Both the position numbers and the translations under genes were made by a program. From Urechis unicinctus (Eukaryota; Annelida; Polychaeta; Xenopneusta; Urechidae): a DNA stretch of 64,000 nt. Of this stretch, positions 1 through 13,985 are shown one piece after another (within the stretch, counting starts at the first letter, position 1; each line of letters opens with the position of its first letter). The stretch covers positions 44,266,543 to 44,330,542 of the forward strand of contig CM067358.1 of the NCBI GenBank assembly GCA_034190875.2, read 5' to 3'. The notes under the pieces were generated by a model, which saw nothing but the letters and a program-made list of their open reading frames with translations, was not told the origin of the DNA and did not search any database.

Positions 1-690
1 AGTGTGGGGTCTTCGGAGATATTAGCGCAAGAGTCTTCGATTATTTCGATAGGCTCATGGAGGGGATAAAATGGACTGACCGCAAGGAATAGTACTGCGT
101 ATTTTATATTAACCACACTATTAACCATATATAGCTCAACCTAAAAGCTACCAGATCTGGACAAGCTAAAGCTTGTTTAAGCTATCTTGAATAGCTGTCC
201 AAGACTATTTATTTGCTAATTCTAAGTCTTGTCAACGCTTGACGCACTAATTGCCATATTATATACAACAGATTACCCCTACAACTTGTCCCTGACAGTA
301 GTATAATTCTGAACTTAACTTAAGTGCCCAACATGTGGCACCTTGATGCACTTCTCTTCGCTGAAATATTTGCTTCACCATTTGATTTATCGGGTAAACA
401 TCAGTTTCACTTATATAAAATGTACACAGCAGACCAGGCAATGATTACATACTCTAAGGCGATTCCGCTGTATACCTGACAAATGTTTCTACTTATTTAA
501 ACTCAATACAAAAGTATAGAGGCAGCTGCATTTTTCTTTCAAAGATGATGGAGGAATGATTGAAACGCTAGGCGAGCGCCCCATTACTGCAATACATTTT
601 CCCAAGCCTGTTGCCCACAGTTTGTTGGGAGCACACTTATGCCGCATATCATAACCAAGGGCCCAAAATGTGTGACGTCATATACTCGTT
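1..690 (+). repeat. Module A, copy 1
   Basis: Non-coding. It is homologous in direct orientation to 14262-14960 and 39099-39730, and more weakly to DNA from 48763. Matching landmarks include AGTGTGG near its start, the phrase CTCATGGAGG(G)GATAAAATGG, and AGATCTGGACAAGCTAAAGC. The unit is cut by the window edge. In the 38.8-kb copy, module B runs directly into A, so the sequence left of position 1 is probably another B tail. Confidence 0.8.
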
Positions 691-2370
691 GTAGATGAAA
701 GTTGCTGCGTTAGGACACCGACTTTTTCATAAACATGCACAGTGCTCACCCATCGTACGCGTACTTCAAAACGCGATCTCATACTTTCGTAATGGTATTA
801 GCTACCACATAGCTACAGATCGGTCATGCGGTCTATTAATATCCGTATGTTCGTATTAAGCGATGCATTGAGCTGCACATCTTCAAGCTCTATATGTCAT
901 CTATTTAACATTACGTTTAATACCTCACCAGTCGATTCTATATGGATCCGTCTGATATTTTAATAATATATTTGTTCCCATATTCTTGAGAAGCAGCCGC
1001 AGCTTTTAAAACAGTCGTTTCGGATAAGCTGTGTATGTGTAATTATCTCAGGGGTCAATTTCCACAAGCAACTTATTTCATGCCTAACCAGTAAATGATT
1101 ACATGTCTGTCTCCCCGTAGATTGAAATGCCGAAACCGCTGCCAAGGCAACCGCCACCAAATCCAATTTGTTTTGAATTATTGGAATAATATATAATGCA
1201 AATTTGCTTACAATATCCATCCGGATGGTAAACATTCACATTACGAACACCCGAATTACGAAGCAAGGGCTGCGTAAGAAAAAAAAATTATATTCTAGTG
1301 ACATACTCTTTCCGATGTTATATAAACGTCTCAAAGTATGTTAACTTCATAACCAACGTATAAAGTTTTTCTGCGTAATTATATCACTAAAATGTTCTGG
1401 TACATAGCCTTAGCGATATCAATTACCATGATCTGGAGATGCTTGTAGATATGCTTGCAGGCACACCTGTAAATGACAAACTGTACAGTTATTAACGTTG
1501 CTATAGAGTTTCCCCGTTGTAGAGAAAGATTTCCCGATGACCATGGGGTCTTTAGATATCTGAATAAATAGCAGACTCAACAGCCCTTTATTGTAAAAGG
1601 TCATATGAAGTCGATATGAAGGTTGTGATGATGATAGAAGCTGTGAGAGACGGAAACAGGTTTTGCATTGAAGGATCATCCATGGGGAAACATTATTGTC
1701 TGCACCACACATATATAGCAGTCAGAGAATAAACCCTATTCGAGACTAGATTAGCATTGTGCGGTGATTTGTTTTTCAATGCTTATTGACATATGAATAC
1801 ATGTTGAAGTTGTAGACCTGGTTCGTCCAACTGAGCCTAGGTCATTAAATGGACCAAGCATCTGAAGTAACGTTGCACCATATATCTTGAAATACGTAAG
1901 TTTATCGTTGGTTGTATATCCGACGGTTGGTGTTCATTAAGTATGTTTCGACACCTGATTATATCAAAATGAACAGAATGACGAGGCATTCTTTTGCTCA
2001 TTTGGCTTAGATGTAACACGTTTTCAAATGCAAGGGATTTTTTGTTATGATACCGACTTTGTCATTCATGTAACACCCTCTGATAACTGAGGTGTGTGAT
2101 TTCCGTTGACATGTCTCTTTTATGCTGCAGTCGACTGTATGAGCCGACATTCACAGTAACCGCACGACGATACAAACATTAGCATTTCGGATGAGGGAGT
2201 GATTCGTTTATAAAACGCAGAATCCTTAAGCGATTGGTTACCAGTTCTACATAAGATATGCTGTCTTCATTCTTAGAAAGAGCCTGCGCTGGTATCATCT
2301 AAACCTCGGACCAGCTCTCCGGCTACGCCATTTTGTCACACCTAAAATTCCCAAAGTGCACCTGTTCTAA
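691..2370 (+). repeat. Module A2, copy 1
   Basis: Closely matched by 39731-41450 with a few substitutions and small indels, and more distantly by 49300-50090 and 54580-55665. Shared landmarks are the CATGTCTGTCTCC...GAAATGCCGAAACCGCTGCC segment near 1100 and 40170, and the AGCCTGCGCTGGTATCATCT segment near 2283 and 41360. Minus-strand ORFs of 60-97 codons are broken or shifted in the other copies, so no gene is called. Confidence 0.8.
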
Positions 2371-4460
2371 TCGGAGGTTTAGATGGCAATGTTAGCTACC
2401 ACTCGCATAAGAGCCGCGTATAGTAGCCCTACGCCTCCCCAGTAGTCCACTTGTTATCGGCGTCTGGCAAAAGATATCGTAACTAGTGTCTAGACAAGTT
2501 ATGTGAAACCTCTTGGATACAATTCAGTGATAAATAAACTGCTTTTCAATTCTGCAAAAATGGCATAATACCATTTTGACTCCAAGCTGCAACTGAGGCG
2601 ACGCAGAGTGAAGTGGTATTCTTCTATGGTTGATTTATATAACAGGTAGATACACAAACACAAAAGCCGCACAAATATATGTAAGATGTCACCATTGTTA
2701 AGATAAATGGATTTTCAAAGGAAAAGGAACTTTCCGACCTAACTTAATAGGGCATGGAACTGATATGCACTGCCAAATATAATATAAATCATGCTATGAT
2801 GTTAATCAACTCTAAATTTGCTTAGCAAGCCCTCGGGCTCTAGTGACAGCCATATCTTTCTTCTTGAACTAATTAACTGATCAAATACCATCGTTCTACT
2901 TACAAGCATTCACTGGTATTGTTTTGTTATGATTTTTTTAACACCCTTCGCACCAGCAGCAGGGCAGTCAAAGGTATATATTTGCCAAACCTATTACCTA
3001 ATCTAATCATTTGTTCAGTCTTTTGCACAACGGACGGTAATGACTGGAGCTAGACAAATTATGCTTTAGGCACCATGGGGTGGGGGGAACTAGCCATTCG
3101 CAAAAACTGACAGGTCAGGATAAGCATGCTACAAACAAGCCCTATATTTAATTGACACGGGGCACGTATCTATATTGTTATGACTTCATATTGCTGATCA
3201 AACACTAAACTTTCCACCATCCTGTGCGACAAAAGCACAGGTTTAGGAGCAAGTAGACAACAGGTGTGTCTAATAAGTTAATATATCCTAAGCAATTACC
3301 ATTTCTATCTATCCCGAAGAGAAAATCGAATCAAACGATGAGGGTAGCATTTGATATGATACTTGCCAAATGTGTGGTTGTTAAATGCATATTGTGTTTC
3401 AGTTCAAATATGCAGACTACAGTGAAGCTCTACTACAGCATTCGCATATTGTACCATGCAAAGCAGAGACTGCGATGTTTGCAAGACGACGACAGATGTT
3501 TGAGATGGTTGCCTTGCAAATATTTGCGATGGCAAAATATTCGCATAATTAAACCCGGCTACTGAGAAAGGCAATGCAGTGTAAATATTTATATTGTACT
3601 GTCAGCACCTGTCGTCATATAACATCAATAACACAATGTTCCTGTTTAGACATATATCAGCCGTGAGGTCGAATTTAAGATAAACGATGGGACGTGGGCA
3701 TACGACACAAGAGGGTAATAGCCGCAACTATAATACAAAACATATGATAGAACTGAGTTTTCTGAACTCACATGCTGTCAATGCCTTTTCACAAATACAA
3801 ATTCACAAGTTATAAATCACATCAGTCCGACCGAGTCGATGATTGAGGTCGTGTGACGTCGTGCATTAGAATGGTATTTTAATGGTGATTGGATTGTGAT
3901 GTCTGCAGGGATAAGAGTGCGTTTCATCATCTTTTATGGTTTGGTCATAGATTAGACAGCACCAATTGGCCGGCAAAGAATATAAAATCGCGTAATAGAA
4001 TAGATAAACCGAATTCGCCATCATTAACAACATTTATATATAGCTGCTATTCAGCATGGTCAAAGCCACTTTGATTTGTCAATATGTGTCCGCCACGCCA
4101 CACTGCTATATAGCTCAGTATAACCGGAAGCAAATATTGTAGCGGGTTCAAGGAAAATAAACAATAATGCTCGTGAATCAATTTCTTCTGTGTTGGGGAT
4201 GTGTTCGATGTGTGGCAACAGCTATCTAAATCGTTTATCCTAGCTAACGTGTTCTGGAAAAGCCAGTTCCTGAACGCTAAATAGTATGAACACTTTTTGC
4301 ACTGCCTGATCATTATCGATCACAAATGGGAATTAGGTCGATTAACGCCAGATGGTGAATCATAGATAAGCGACCATCGCATCACTTTTGGCTACATTAT
4401 AAAAAATAATACAAGTACGTGCTACTAATCCCGTAGCCGGTTTGACTAAGGTTACGAACG
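2371..4460 (+). repeat. Module C, copy 1 (about 1 kb internally deleted)
   Basis: Direct-orientation homologue of 16331-19975, 24711-27938 and 41451-44220. Relative to those copies it lacks about 1 kb. Near 2660 the sequence passes from the CACAAAAGCC landmark straight to the AAGATG(T/C)(C)ACCATTGTTA landmark. It carries the palindrome GCAAATATTTGC (near 3517) and a changed form of GATCGATATCGATC (near 4310). No credible gene is present. Confidence 0.75.
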
Positions 4461-6264
4461 AAAGTAGCGCATATTCGAACTTGTACCTCTCAAATCATAG
4501 CGTGTCCACGGGGACCACAGACAGGTATGCAAAGGCTCTAAATAGGTGGCCAATGGAACGATATGCAAGATAAACTATAACAAATAACGATTAAATAGAA
4601 GTGATATCTACTAGACACGTTAATGTTGCGGATCTAGGAACCTGTTGGACCGTCAATGCAGCGATGTTGTAATATTGGCTTATAACATACAGTTGGCAAG
4701 AAATGGTGCAAACTTGGAACATGCAGAGCCACAGATTAATTTCTTGGGATAACAGGTGTTTGCAATGCATGCAGTATGCTACACTCTATTGAACTATTGC
4801 GAGGATTTGGTGTTTTTGCGTCTACCGGAGGCACCTGAGGAATAAACCAACAAGAAAGAAATATAAAGAAGATATAAGTTGACCAATAGATACTATTTCC
4901 CGCTTGCTTTAGCAACGGAGCATGGCCACCCTAAAATAAGGCACGTTCTTATCGTGGAGATTCATTGAAGCTGCCACTGACACTAACAAACTGGTTTGAG
5001 GGTAATATGCTGAGCCTCAGAGTTGCGGACGATTCAATCCTATATGCCTTGCCATTGCTTCGTAGCGGTGTGGTGAGCCTCTTCAGCAATCTAGGAATGT
5101 CGATGGGGCTAGAAATGATGACAGGGTAAAATGGTGTCATTTTTTATGAAGAAGAACAAGGAACGACTAAATGCTGTGAGCCAAACAGGTTATGTAAGAG
5201 GTGAAATATCACGGGCTGCAAACAGGAACAAATTACCTTCTCATATTGCTACCCGTAAGCTTGCCATCAGCAATATTTGCTTTTAAATCGGTGTCACAAA
5301 TAAATTCATGCAATGAATGAGACCTGTAAGAGGCTCCATGATATATATGAAATCTTGCATAACCCTTCAAAATCCTAACCCGTTATATCGGACAGATTTG
5401 AAGTACGCAGAGATAACATTACTTTTAACAAAGTCGGGCGACGTATTTGGTTAAATGAGTCATGCAATTTTCATATTTGTCATACTTATAAAACTTCGTC
5501 AATGCGACAGTGTGTCATAGAGCACTAGGATATTTATGAAGGTACAATGTATTGACGGCATCTGCCGTCATATTCCGTAAGTTACACGTTGTTACGTTGA
5601 TTGTAGTATTAGAAATGTATCAGACGAGAAGAATAATTTTATTTGAGCTATAACACTCCCATGCACAGCAAAGCATAAGCGCAAAGGATAATAATTCCCT
5701 TTTCTGCAATTGCTATGGTTTAATGCATAAGGGTCCAATGTGATAATTGTCTTTCTTTTGTCGATGTATGTTCACCTCTTTGACTACTGCACCTATTTAG
5801 TTGCTAAAATGGCGACATTAGGGTTCTACTGCTTCGCTAAATAGTTTGCAAAGCTGTCAAATGCAGAGCCAACACGTAAAATACCTGGTAATGATGATGA
5901 GTAGACATCTTAGAAATCCGTCAATGAGGGGATATGAATTCGATGACTTGGAAAAATAGGGCATAGTTTCATTATTTTCTTAAAGTATGAGAAGATAACT
6001 GAGATACTGTACTAATGTGCTGTCAATTGTGCACAATCCTCTGACCCAGTCAAGTTGGCGAATACAATAAAGCAGCATTCTTCCGATATAACTATAGTTT
6101 TTGCCGCTAATGTTTTCTCACAACAAAAACGATGGTGCGATGCATGGTTTCCCACGGTAAACATTATGCTTTAAATTTTTTTCATAACAACAGATGTAAA
6201 ATCATTAATGCTGTCCCTTTATTAAATGAAATATGTAGCATTCAGTATATTCCTTAATGTAAAA
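4461..6264 (+). repeat. Module D, copy 1
   Basis: Homologous to 21286-22954, 29349-31009 and 44221-45420. Landmarks include GAGGATTTGGTGTTTTT(G/A)CGTC near 4800 and the GGTGAAATGGTGTC-like segment near 5130. Small ORFs differ between copies. About 4465-4595 corresponds to the place where copies 2 and 3 carry a 1.3-1.4 kb insertion, so this copy approximates the uninserted state. Confidence 0.7.
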
Positions 6265-6443
6265 CGAGGGTGTATCATTGCGGGGGTGTATCGTCCCAGG
6301 GGCGCACCAACCCGGAAGCGCATCGACCCAGGGCCGCAACGACCGGGGGGCGCATCGACCCGGGGACATGTTGTCCCGGGGATGCATCGACAAGAGGGCG
6401 TGTGGTACCGGCGATGGCCGATTGACCCAGGGGCGGATCGTTT
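6265..6443. repeat. GC-rich 16-bp minisatellite, about 11 units
   Basis: The array reads as consecutive 16-mers of the form CGGGGGCGCATCGACC: 6265-6280, 6281-6296, 6297-6312, 6313-6328, 6329-6344, 6345-6360, 6361-6376, 6377-6392 and 6393-6408. A 19-bp unit (6409-6427) and a final partial match follow. Units differ at several positions. The array stands out as GC-rich within AT-rich DNA. Because 16 is not a multiple of 3, the overlapping Gly/Pro/Arg-rich ORFs in both directions are by-products. Confidence 0.92.
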
Positions 6444-7960
6444 TTTATTCATCGAGGGAAATGATACAAATGGATAGTCAAAGTGATGGCAAATGGAGGC
6501 TGCGACTGACTGTGAAATGCCCTTTATCAGATATCTCAGATGGGATATAACAAAACATATAACAGCCAGTGATGATTTCAGTTTCTCGATAGATTAAATA
6601 ATTAGGCATTGTCTAGTACTTTTCAATGACCATTTGATATATTCATATTGCTGGTGGTTTAGGCATTTGAGCAAATAATGGACAATACATTCATAGCGAC
6701 TCTGTACAGTATTTCTCATAAGATGTTTCCGTGGTATATTGGTTCCTTATGTGGCAGTGACCAAACGCAGTGACCAATCGCCATCATGGGCAGAACAACG
6801 AGATATGTTATGTAGGCCCATATGTACTCATATTTGACACACAAAATACACTGGTGTGCTTCGATTGATTGATCGAATGTTCGTCAATGAAGGCAGAAGC
6901 CTTAAGTGCAATGAAGCTTTACATGCGTGACTGATTTGATCCATATTGCTGACCAGCTAAACGGGTTGGCAAAAACATGGAATTTAAAAACTGGGCCAAT
7001 TCTCTTACGAGGACGCAGTGTAATCCGAGCCGCATTAGGAAGTTTCGTGCCTTCCTTAAGCCCCCTACCTCGCGGCCACTCCGATCCTAAGGCTATGAGC
7101 TTAAGATCCACTACTTAGGTTTAACGTTTCGTGACACGCGCATTTGATATCAACATATCTATGAACCGGGTTGTACAATCCAGCTCAATGTTCGGATGAC
7201 CAATCTCCTCGCCAAACATCTTTAGGCATTTGCTTGCAGATCATTTGAGAGTCAGTATGAAATCTGGAAATTAATCTACAGAGAGCAATAGACTAGCTGT
7301 TTATCTTCTCCCATCAATGTAGAACGTACAGTGCTGTGTCCCCACTGCTTCTATAGATTAAGCAGGGCCCAATATTACTATATCTGGCTCGTTCACCTCA
7401 TGAGCACAAAGACACGTAAGCGGCGTTGGATGAAAACTGTGCCAAGTATATAAAAATAAGCGATATATTCATCTTCTAGCTGTCCTGATACCGCAATGTT
7501 GCTAGCCGTAAGTGCAATTCAGCTTCAAAGTAGTCGAACCTGACCGATCGGTCCCAACAGGCGAAAGCACCAGAACACGGGACGACCAACGGGTACGAAT
7601 GTCTGCTGCAAATGACATAGGGTGTGTTGCTCATTAACATGGCTACTAGGCTACATAATCGATATTCATCGCTATGGTACCACTAAAATAGCTCGAAAAT
7701 GTTTCTGTGGGTGCATGTGCACTAGGCGCATGGTATTTGCGTTGTATTGCAGTTCTCCATACCTTTCACTATTGACTAGATATCATATATCATTGAACCT
7801 ACAAAAGAACAACAACTAGTACCTGGTCCGAATCGCCCATGATATATGATTCCACTTAAAGGCACATAAGACCTACTCTTATATAATTAAAACATGTTAA
7901 TGCACTTACGCCAAGTAATACTAATATTGGCCACAACAGGATTTAATTAGCGAGTTTTGC
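6444..7960 (+). repeat. Module E, copy 1
   Basis: Homologous to 31341-32340, 45421-46965 and, more distantly, 36720-37560 and 57331-58110. A well-kept core lies near 7030-7110 (TTTCGTGCCTTCCTTAAGCC followed by CCCTACC.CGCGGCC and GGCTATGAGC). The core occurs in at least five places in the window. Overlapping ORFs on both strands are not kept open elsewhere. Confidence 0.75.
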
Positions 7961-9990
7961 TCGGTTTTAAATTTCATTTTGGCGAGTTTGTGTTGTAGTA
8001 GGCTGTTCGACCTGGCTCTGCAAACATGCGGGGTTGATGGATTTCATTCTCCTGACACAGCTTGTTTCAATCAACCACTGACTTTCTTGGCGAAACCAAG
8101 TGTTTAGAGTTAACTGAAAGATGTATTGAACATATTACCTGGTGGAAAGCCCATTTGTTTTTCGACAGAGGGTCATATGTCGGACATTCCGACCACACGG
8201 AAGCAACCGCCAACACTGCGTATTGATAAGAGAGTCACTTTTCTCAGAAGCTTACACACTGGGTATCACTTCCTTCACGTCTCATCAAGGCTTTCTAAAT
8301 ATCCGTCATCCAATCCGTTATTCCTCGAATTCCTCGAATGAGCGCCGTACAATGCAGCCTTAATCACACAAGGAGCCCTGTGAATCTACATGAAGGCGAC
8401 TATCACTGAAACAAAACGACGAATCAGGTAGGGTAGTAAACGCATAAGCATATACCAGATTCCAGGTTACATAAGCTAGAACCGTTGTTACATGTTTCAA
8501 CGTGAACATCCCTACCAAGCCAAACATAAAAGAGTTTGTCTAATTCAGATAAATTATGCAAAATATAACACTGTTGAATAATTGGATTTGCGTCATGCTG
8601 ACTATGTACCGTGTATATTGGACATATTGGCCGATCATTTGGCGGAGTAGTAACAATAAATAGACACGTGGCTGTTAGGGACATAGTAACATTTGGAACG
8701 ACCAGGAAATATGTCCCAGTGTTACAAGAAAGCAAACGTTGACATCCGAAGTATTCGTGTAAATATGCTCTTTGTAATGTTTTAGCTGAGCGATTTACGG
8801 AATGCTTTAGCAGCCTTGAACTAGTAGTAAGGTAATGCATATGGTCTCGGGTAATTTTTGAGCATTGTGGTGCACCATTCCTTTGCAATCGAATATATAA
8901 TGGCAGACATGTTAAACAAATAGACTCATACGCATATACACAGTTTAAGATGTAGAGCTTTATACGTAAATGTCGAGGCAAAAAGTAATTAATCAGGTAT
9001 GCCATCGGTTAGGAAGTTGGTGTTCTTATACTGCTTGATTCAACCATACTTATTTAATCACGTGCAATTATTACAAGCTGACAAGAAGGTTGTCAGCCGT
9101 ACAGTTAAGCACCAGGTGAGTGAGTTGTGCATTCGATGGATATATCCCTCCGTTCCTCTGCCTCACTTTGCGGAGACATTTCGGTCCGCATAAAACTTTC
9201 TAACCGTAGAAAAACACAATAGAAATTAGAGGATCTGTAATTTAATCACGCTACTATATTGAAATATAAGTTAACATATAATTTGAATAGCCGAAAATAA
9301 TGTGCAATGTAGGCTACATTGCTGAAAAAAGTATCTACGAGAACTGCTCACGTTTCTTAAGTGCTTCCTAATTAATTGGTCATGACATATGTCTTATGGC
9401 AACATTTGATAGTTGCAATTTTATAAAACTACAAAATGAAGTCGAATTTCTAGTGCATCCTGGATGCAACAGTGGCAGGTCGATTTGTCGCAAATACGCA
9501 CCAATTGTATGGGGAATCGAAGTGCATATATATCCTTGTAGACTCGACTGGTAAGTGGTATGCATCATTTACCGAACATGTAAATCTTTGCATTAGAATA
9601 CAGAAATATCAAACATAAACTTAGTGTTGATTCGTTGGAGCACAGAGTGTTTCATGTGATGCATGGTGACTTAGGAAAATAATACCTTGTTATCAAGCCC
9701 GATTGCAGGTGTAGCGGGTTATCTATCAATTTTTGCAGATAAAAACTTACTTTCAAAAAGTGTTCAATCATGTTGCTGTAACACTAAAATGTCATTGTGG
9801 AGGCTAATTCAGCTTAAGCAAGTATTCATACAGGGAGCTCAGAAAGGTTTCTCAAATTTTTAATCTAGTGTTCATTGGATAGAAAGAAATTTGCAATTGA
9901 GAATGCTTGACTCATGATTTGCAAGGTGCATTCTCATACATTAATATATTGGCATTTCGAGTAAATGTGCTTGTACTAAACTAACAAGCA
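7961..9990 (+). repeat. Module F, copy 1
   Basis: Homologous to about 32341-33480 and 46966-48060, with fainter matches at 37600-37940 and 58961-60090. It contains a 193-codon minus-strand ORF (8424-9005), the longest in the repeat region apart from TA-tract ORFs. The matching DNA at 47588-47803 keeps only a 71-codon piece, and 59741-59986 another 81-codon piece. The changes alter amino acids and the frame breaks, so I do not call a gene. Confidence 0.7.
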
Positions 9991-11635
9991 TTTCCATTTT
10001 CTAATGTATTACTCATAAGGTAATAGTTTCCGAGATTGCATAGCTATTGCGATGTATCCAAGTTAGCCGCGTCGTATATGGCCAACGTGTGGCGGTTGCA
10101 TTTCTCACATCTCACGAAATGCTGTCATAATTGGGTTAAGCAACGAAAAACTGCATAATAAACGCAACCAAGGCACGGCATGCTTGATAATTTGTCGCCT
10201 TGGTAGTTTTTTAAATGGTAATCATGATAAGTCACGGCAAACATTCCGCTTAGCATTTCACTAATCAATCATTAACCTTATATAACCTGCAGCATGTTAC
10301 GGATATGTGCAGTGCTAAGTAGTCATATCAATGTAAAAACTGCATAATAAACGCAACCAAAGCACGGCATGCTTGATAATTTGTCGCCTTGGTAGTTTTT
10401 TACATGGTTATCAAGAGGAGTCACGGCAAACATTCCGCTTAGTATTTCACTAGTCAAACATTAACCTTACATAACCTGCAGCATGTTACGTATATGTGCA
10501 GCGCTAAGCAGTCATATTAATGCCTTAACTGCTCATTTTGTGTGAACGGGTTAATTATACATGCAGGTGACTGTAATAATAGCAAATGCCTTAACAGTAA
10601 CATGCGCAGATATATAAGTGCTGCTGGTAAATGAAGACGCGGTCACCATATGTTTTTGAAAGGTGGGACTAAATACCGGTCTGAACGACCATTTTTATTA
10701 CTTAAAGCTATAGTACAAATGACAATAAAGGTAATAATGATGATAAATTAGAGCAGTGGATAACCTTTTGTTGCCATTATTCGCCTATCTATAAATGACG
10801 AAGCCATCTGTGTTAGGTGCACTGGACATGTTGTATACACCGTCTTTATAGAGGGGCGTTGGCTGGTATATGCACAGTGTAGATGGTATATACAAAGTAT
10901 GCTCAATTAAACCCTTGATATCAAATGAACACAGCATGCTTAGCAGCAACTGCGTACATTACTTCTCCAGAACAACGTCAGTGTTTTAAGGTTTCTTTAT
11001 CGGGTGTTTGTCAGAAAGCAAATGTGTAAGGTTTCTTTATAATATAACTCTGGTGATCAATAGACCAGCAGGTGTTCTCGGTTTCTAACAGTGTACGATA
11101 CTGGAACTTGGTATCATGCTACTTAATTCCAATCGACTCGACGCCAACACAGGGTTTTGTAGGATTCTTTTCTTTTTGTTTATTATAAATGCACTATTGG
11201 GAGACACATAGATGCAAACGCCTCAATGAATAATAGCTACAAAAATTATGTACAATAACATTATACATAGGAATGTGTTGTCCCAATCATAATGTGCCAG
11301 TTATTCGTTAAAAGGATGATATAACCATGCCTATCAATTGCCTAATAATGTGACAAAATATTGGTCCGTGCTGAAAATAGCACAATCGCAACAATGGTAA
11401 TGCTTCAGAGCGCAGCCATATCTTGTGTTTTTTTCGTAGTACTTCGGTGCAAACGAGCTCGGAACATGCACGATTCTATAGTCTGATGTTTTATCGAGCG
11501 TTTTCTGTAGCAAAACTACACAACAGCATGCAGTTAACGCCGTTAGCATTCAGCATAACTTGATAGTGTAAAAAATATTGATACACGGCCGATGATCAAC
11601 CAAATACACACGATAACATGCATATGAATATGTAT
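9991..11635 (+). repeat. Module G, copy 1
   Basis: Matches 34431-35325 (for example CCAGCAGG(T/C)GTTCTCGGTTT near 11066 and 34740) and 51566-52960 (for example GCAGCATGT(T/C)ACGGATAT near 10291 and 51898, and CTTGAAAGGTTGG-like sequence near 10655 and 52840). It contains the 189-bp tandem duplication listed separately. No gene recognised. Confidence 0.65.
10146..10523 (+). repeat. 189-bp tandem duplication
   Basis: Two adjacent near-identical units start at 10146 and 10335, both with AAAAACTGCATAATAAACGC, and run through GCTAAG(T/C)AGTCATAT(C/T)AATG. The first unit contains a 7-bp inverted pair CCAAGGC / GCCTTGG, flanked by AAAAACT / AGTTTTT, which could form an imperfect stem. The second unit has CCAAAGC, which weakens that stem. 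Confidence 0.9.
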
Positions 11636-12080
<445 letters not shown>

Positions 12081-12319
12081 CGACTAGATGTATGCTGACA
12101 AAACAATTTGCGTACCTTGTTCGCCCTATAATAAATCATCATTTGATTGAGTTGTCCCGATTTCATGAATTGTCATTGTTTGCTAGTAATGAACACACGC
12201 CATGCCTAATATGTATTATCGATTCACCTCTCCACAAAAGCTGAAAATGAAATGGCAATTACTTAAAGGGCAATTGTTCTCTTCTTATATTTCCCGATTG
12301 TGCTGTTTTCATTTCATTT

Positions 12320-13985
12320 GATTAAAATTGGCACTGGGTTTGGCCAAATAATCCATTAAATGATTTTACCCATCAACATTGCAAGAGTATGTGTTATGCA
12401 ATCACGACTAAAAGCCATGATCAAACCATCTGCTTTAGATCTGCATCAAGGAGTCCTATGCCTTTACGTGAAACCCTGTCAATCCGTAGCCAAGCCATGT
12501 ATTTTTTAGGAGCTTTTGGATTCACTAAATAACTTTTACATCGATTGGCGATTTGCTAGTTTTAGAGGAAGCGGTTTCTAGTTAATCGACTAGCAATGGA
12601 TCTTGTATCTGAAATTTTATCCAATGGCAAACAAGTTTGATTTCGGATGGAACAGTTTTATTGAAGTTGCCCCTGGATATTCTTGCTTCCAAGGATGAAG
12701 TAATGACAGGGTGAAATGGTGCCAGTATTTTAATAGAAGACCAAGGAACGATAAAATGCAAAAAGCCAGACATGATACGTTAGAAAGTGAAATAGCACAG
12801 ACACTTGGAGGGTGACCACCTCCGTATGTTTTGGCATCAAACTGCTATCAGAGCCTGGCTGCCAGCAGGAAACTTTCACCGGCTCATGCTGCTAAAATTA
12901 CAAATAAACTGGTCTCTTGCCGTGGGTTAACTATAAATAGGGATATCCAATCAACCAATGAGGTCCATGTAATATTTAAGACATAGAGGATGCCATGTTT
13001 GACAACATCGGATCATGAAGTCAATGGCATCTCACTTCCTAATCACAGCCAGTCTTATATCTGCCATATAGCGAATATGCGGACTGGGAACATGATACGC
13101 TTTTGAATGTTATCTCTCCCTAAACCGCCTCTATGTTCGATCATTAAGACGCATGTAATCCCGTCCAAAAATCTCCAAATATTTGGAATGATCACGAAAT
13201 TAGTCCCCAGTGTGACAATCAAGTAGGCATGCCCATCTACAGCAGAACAAATAAGTTGTTTTATTAGGTTACATGTGTTAAGAATGTGTAACGTTTATGC
13301 TTACAGATACATAGAACGGGCCTAAATTAACAGCCTTGTACTAATACAGACTCGTCCATGAATTATGTTCATATAGCCTTGGTGTATTTTTCTACATTAG
13401 GATGCTCTATTCATTTCGACGAGAATATATTGTTTCAGACTCGTCCGCATATACACTAATCAAGATATGAAAGTTAATACCGTAATATCGAATCGAAAAT
13501 TGTTTATCAGAAATGTTGTCGGTTATGAAGGTATGCGTTATTATTCGCTTTTATGTTAGCTTTGCTTCTGGATTGTAGCCCAAACACCAGGTAATATGAA
13601 GATTAATTTATTTTGAATATGGTCATCTTGATTATTTTTTCTACCTATGTCTTCTGTTTGCATGGTATTAGCAAGAATAATGAACATGTCAAACGGACAA
13701 TTAAGCATTGCATCTAAGCCGTGGAACGCCCAGTGTGATGTTACAAATTACGCTCAGAAATATGACATAAATATTAATAAGATTATAGGGAGTTGTTTCC
13801 TAAAGCCGTCACCTGCCGTGTTGTGGTAACTCTTTGACATTACCAACGTCAAAATAAAAATGGCAGTGTCTGTTCCATGGAGCGCTTTTAGCAAAATGTG
13901 GATGACAATGCCTATATAATATGTCCCCAATTGTAGGATCTCAGGTTATTATGGATTTTTAGTTGCGACATATCAAATCAATATG
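12320..13985 (+). repeat. Module B, copy 1
   Basis: From 12371 (CATCAACATTGCAAGAGTAT) it matches 23091-24705 with few differences. From 12625 it also matches 14981-16330. The 12320-12370 lead-in resembles 35330-35390, so the ancestral module starts a little earlier than the recent copies. Small ORFs recur in the copies only because the DNA is nearly identical. 12077-12319 is unassigned spacer. Confidence 0.88.

Noticed and set aside
4130..4160. Possible Pol III B-box-like word (GCGGGTTCAAGG) as a SINE or tRNA signal
   Set aside because: No matching A box at the right distance and no cloverleaf. The other module copies lack the word.
6222..6550. Overlapping Gly/Pro/Arg-rich ORFs on both strands at 6205-6550
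   Set aside because: Produced by the GC-rich 16-bp minisatellite. The period is not a multiple of three and the other arrays encode different frames.
8424..9005. 193-codon minus-strand ORF in module F
   Set aside because: Homologous DNA at 47588-47803 and 59741-59986 keeps only fragments of the frame, changes fall at amino-acid-altering positions, and no domain is recognisable.
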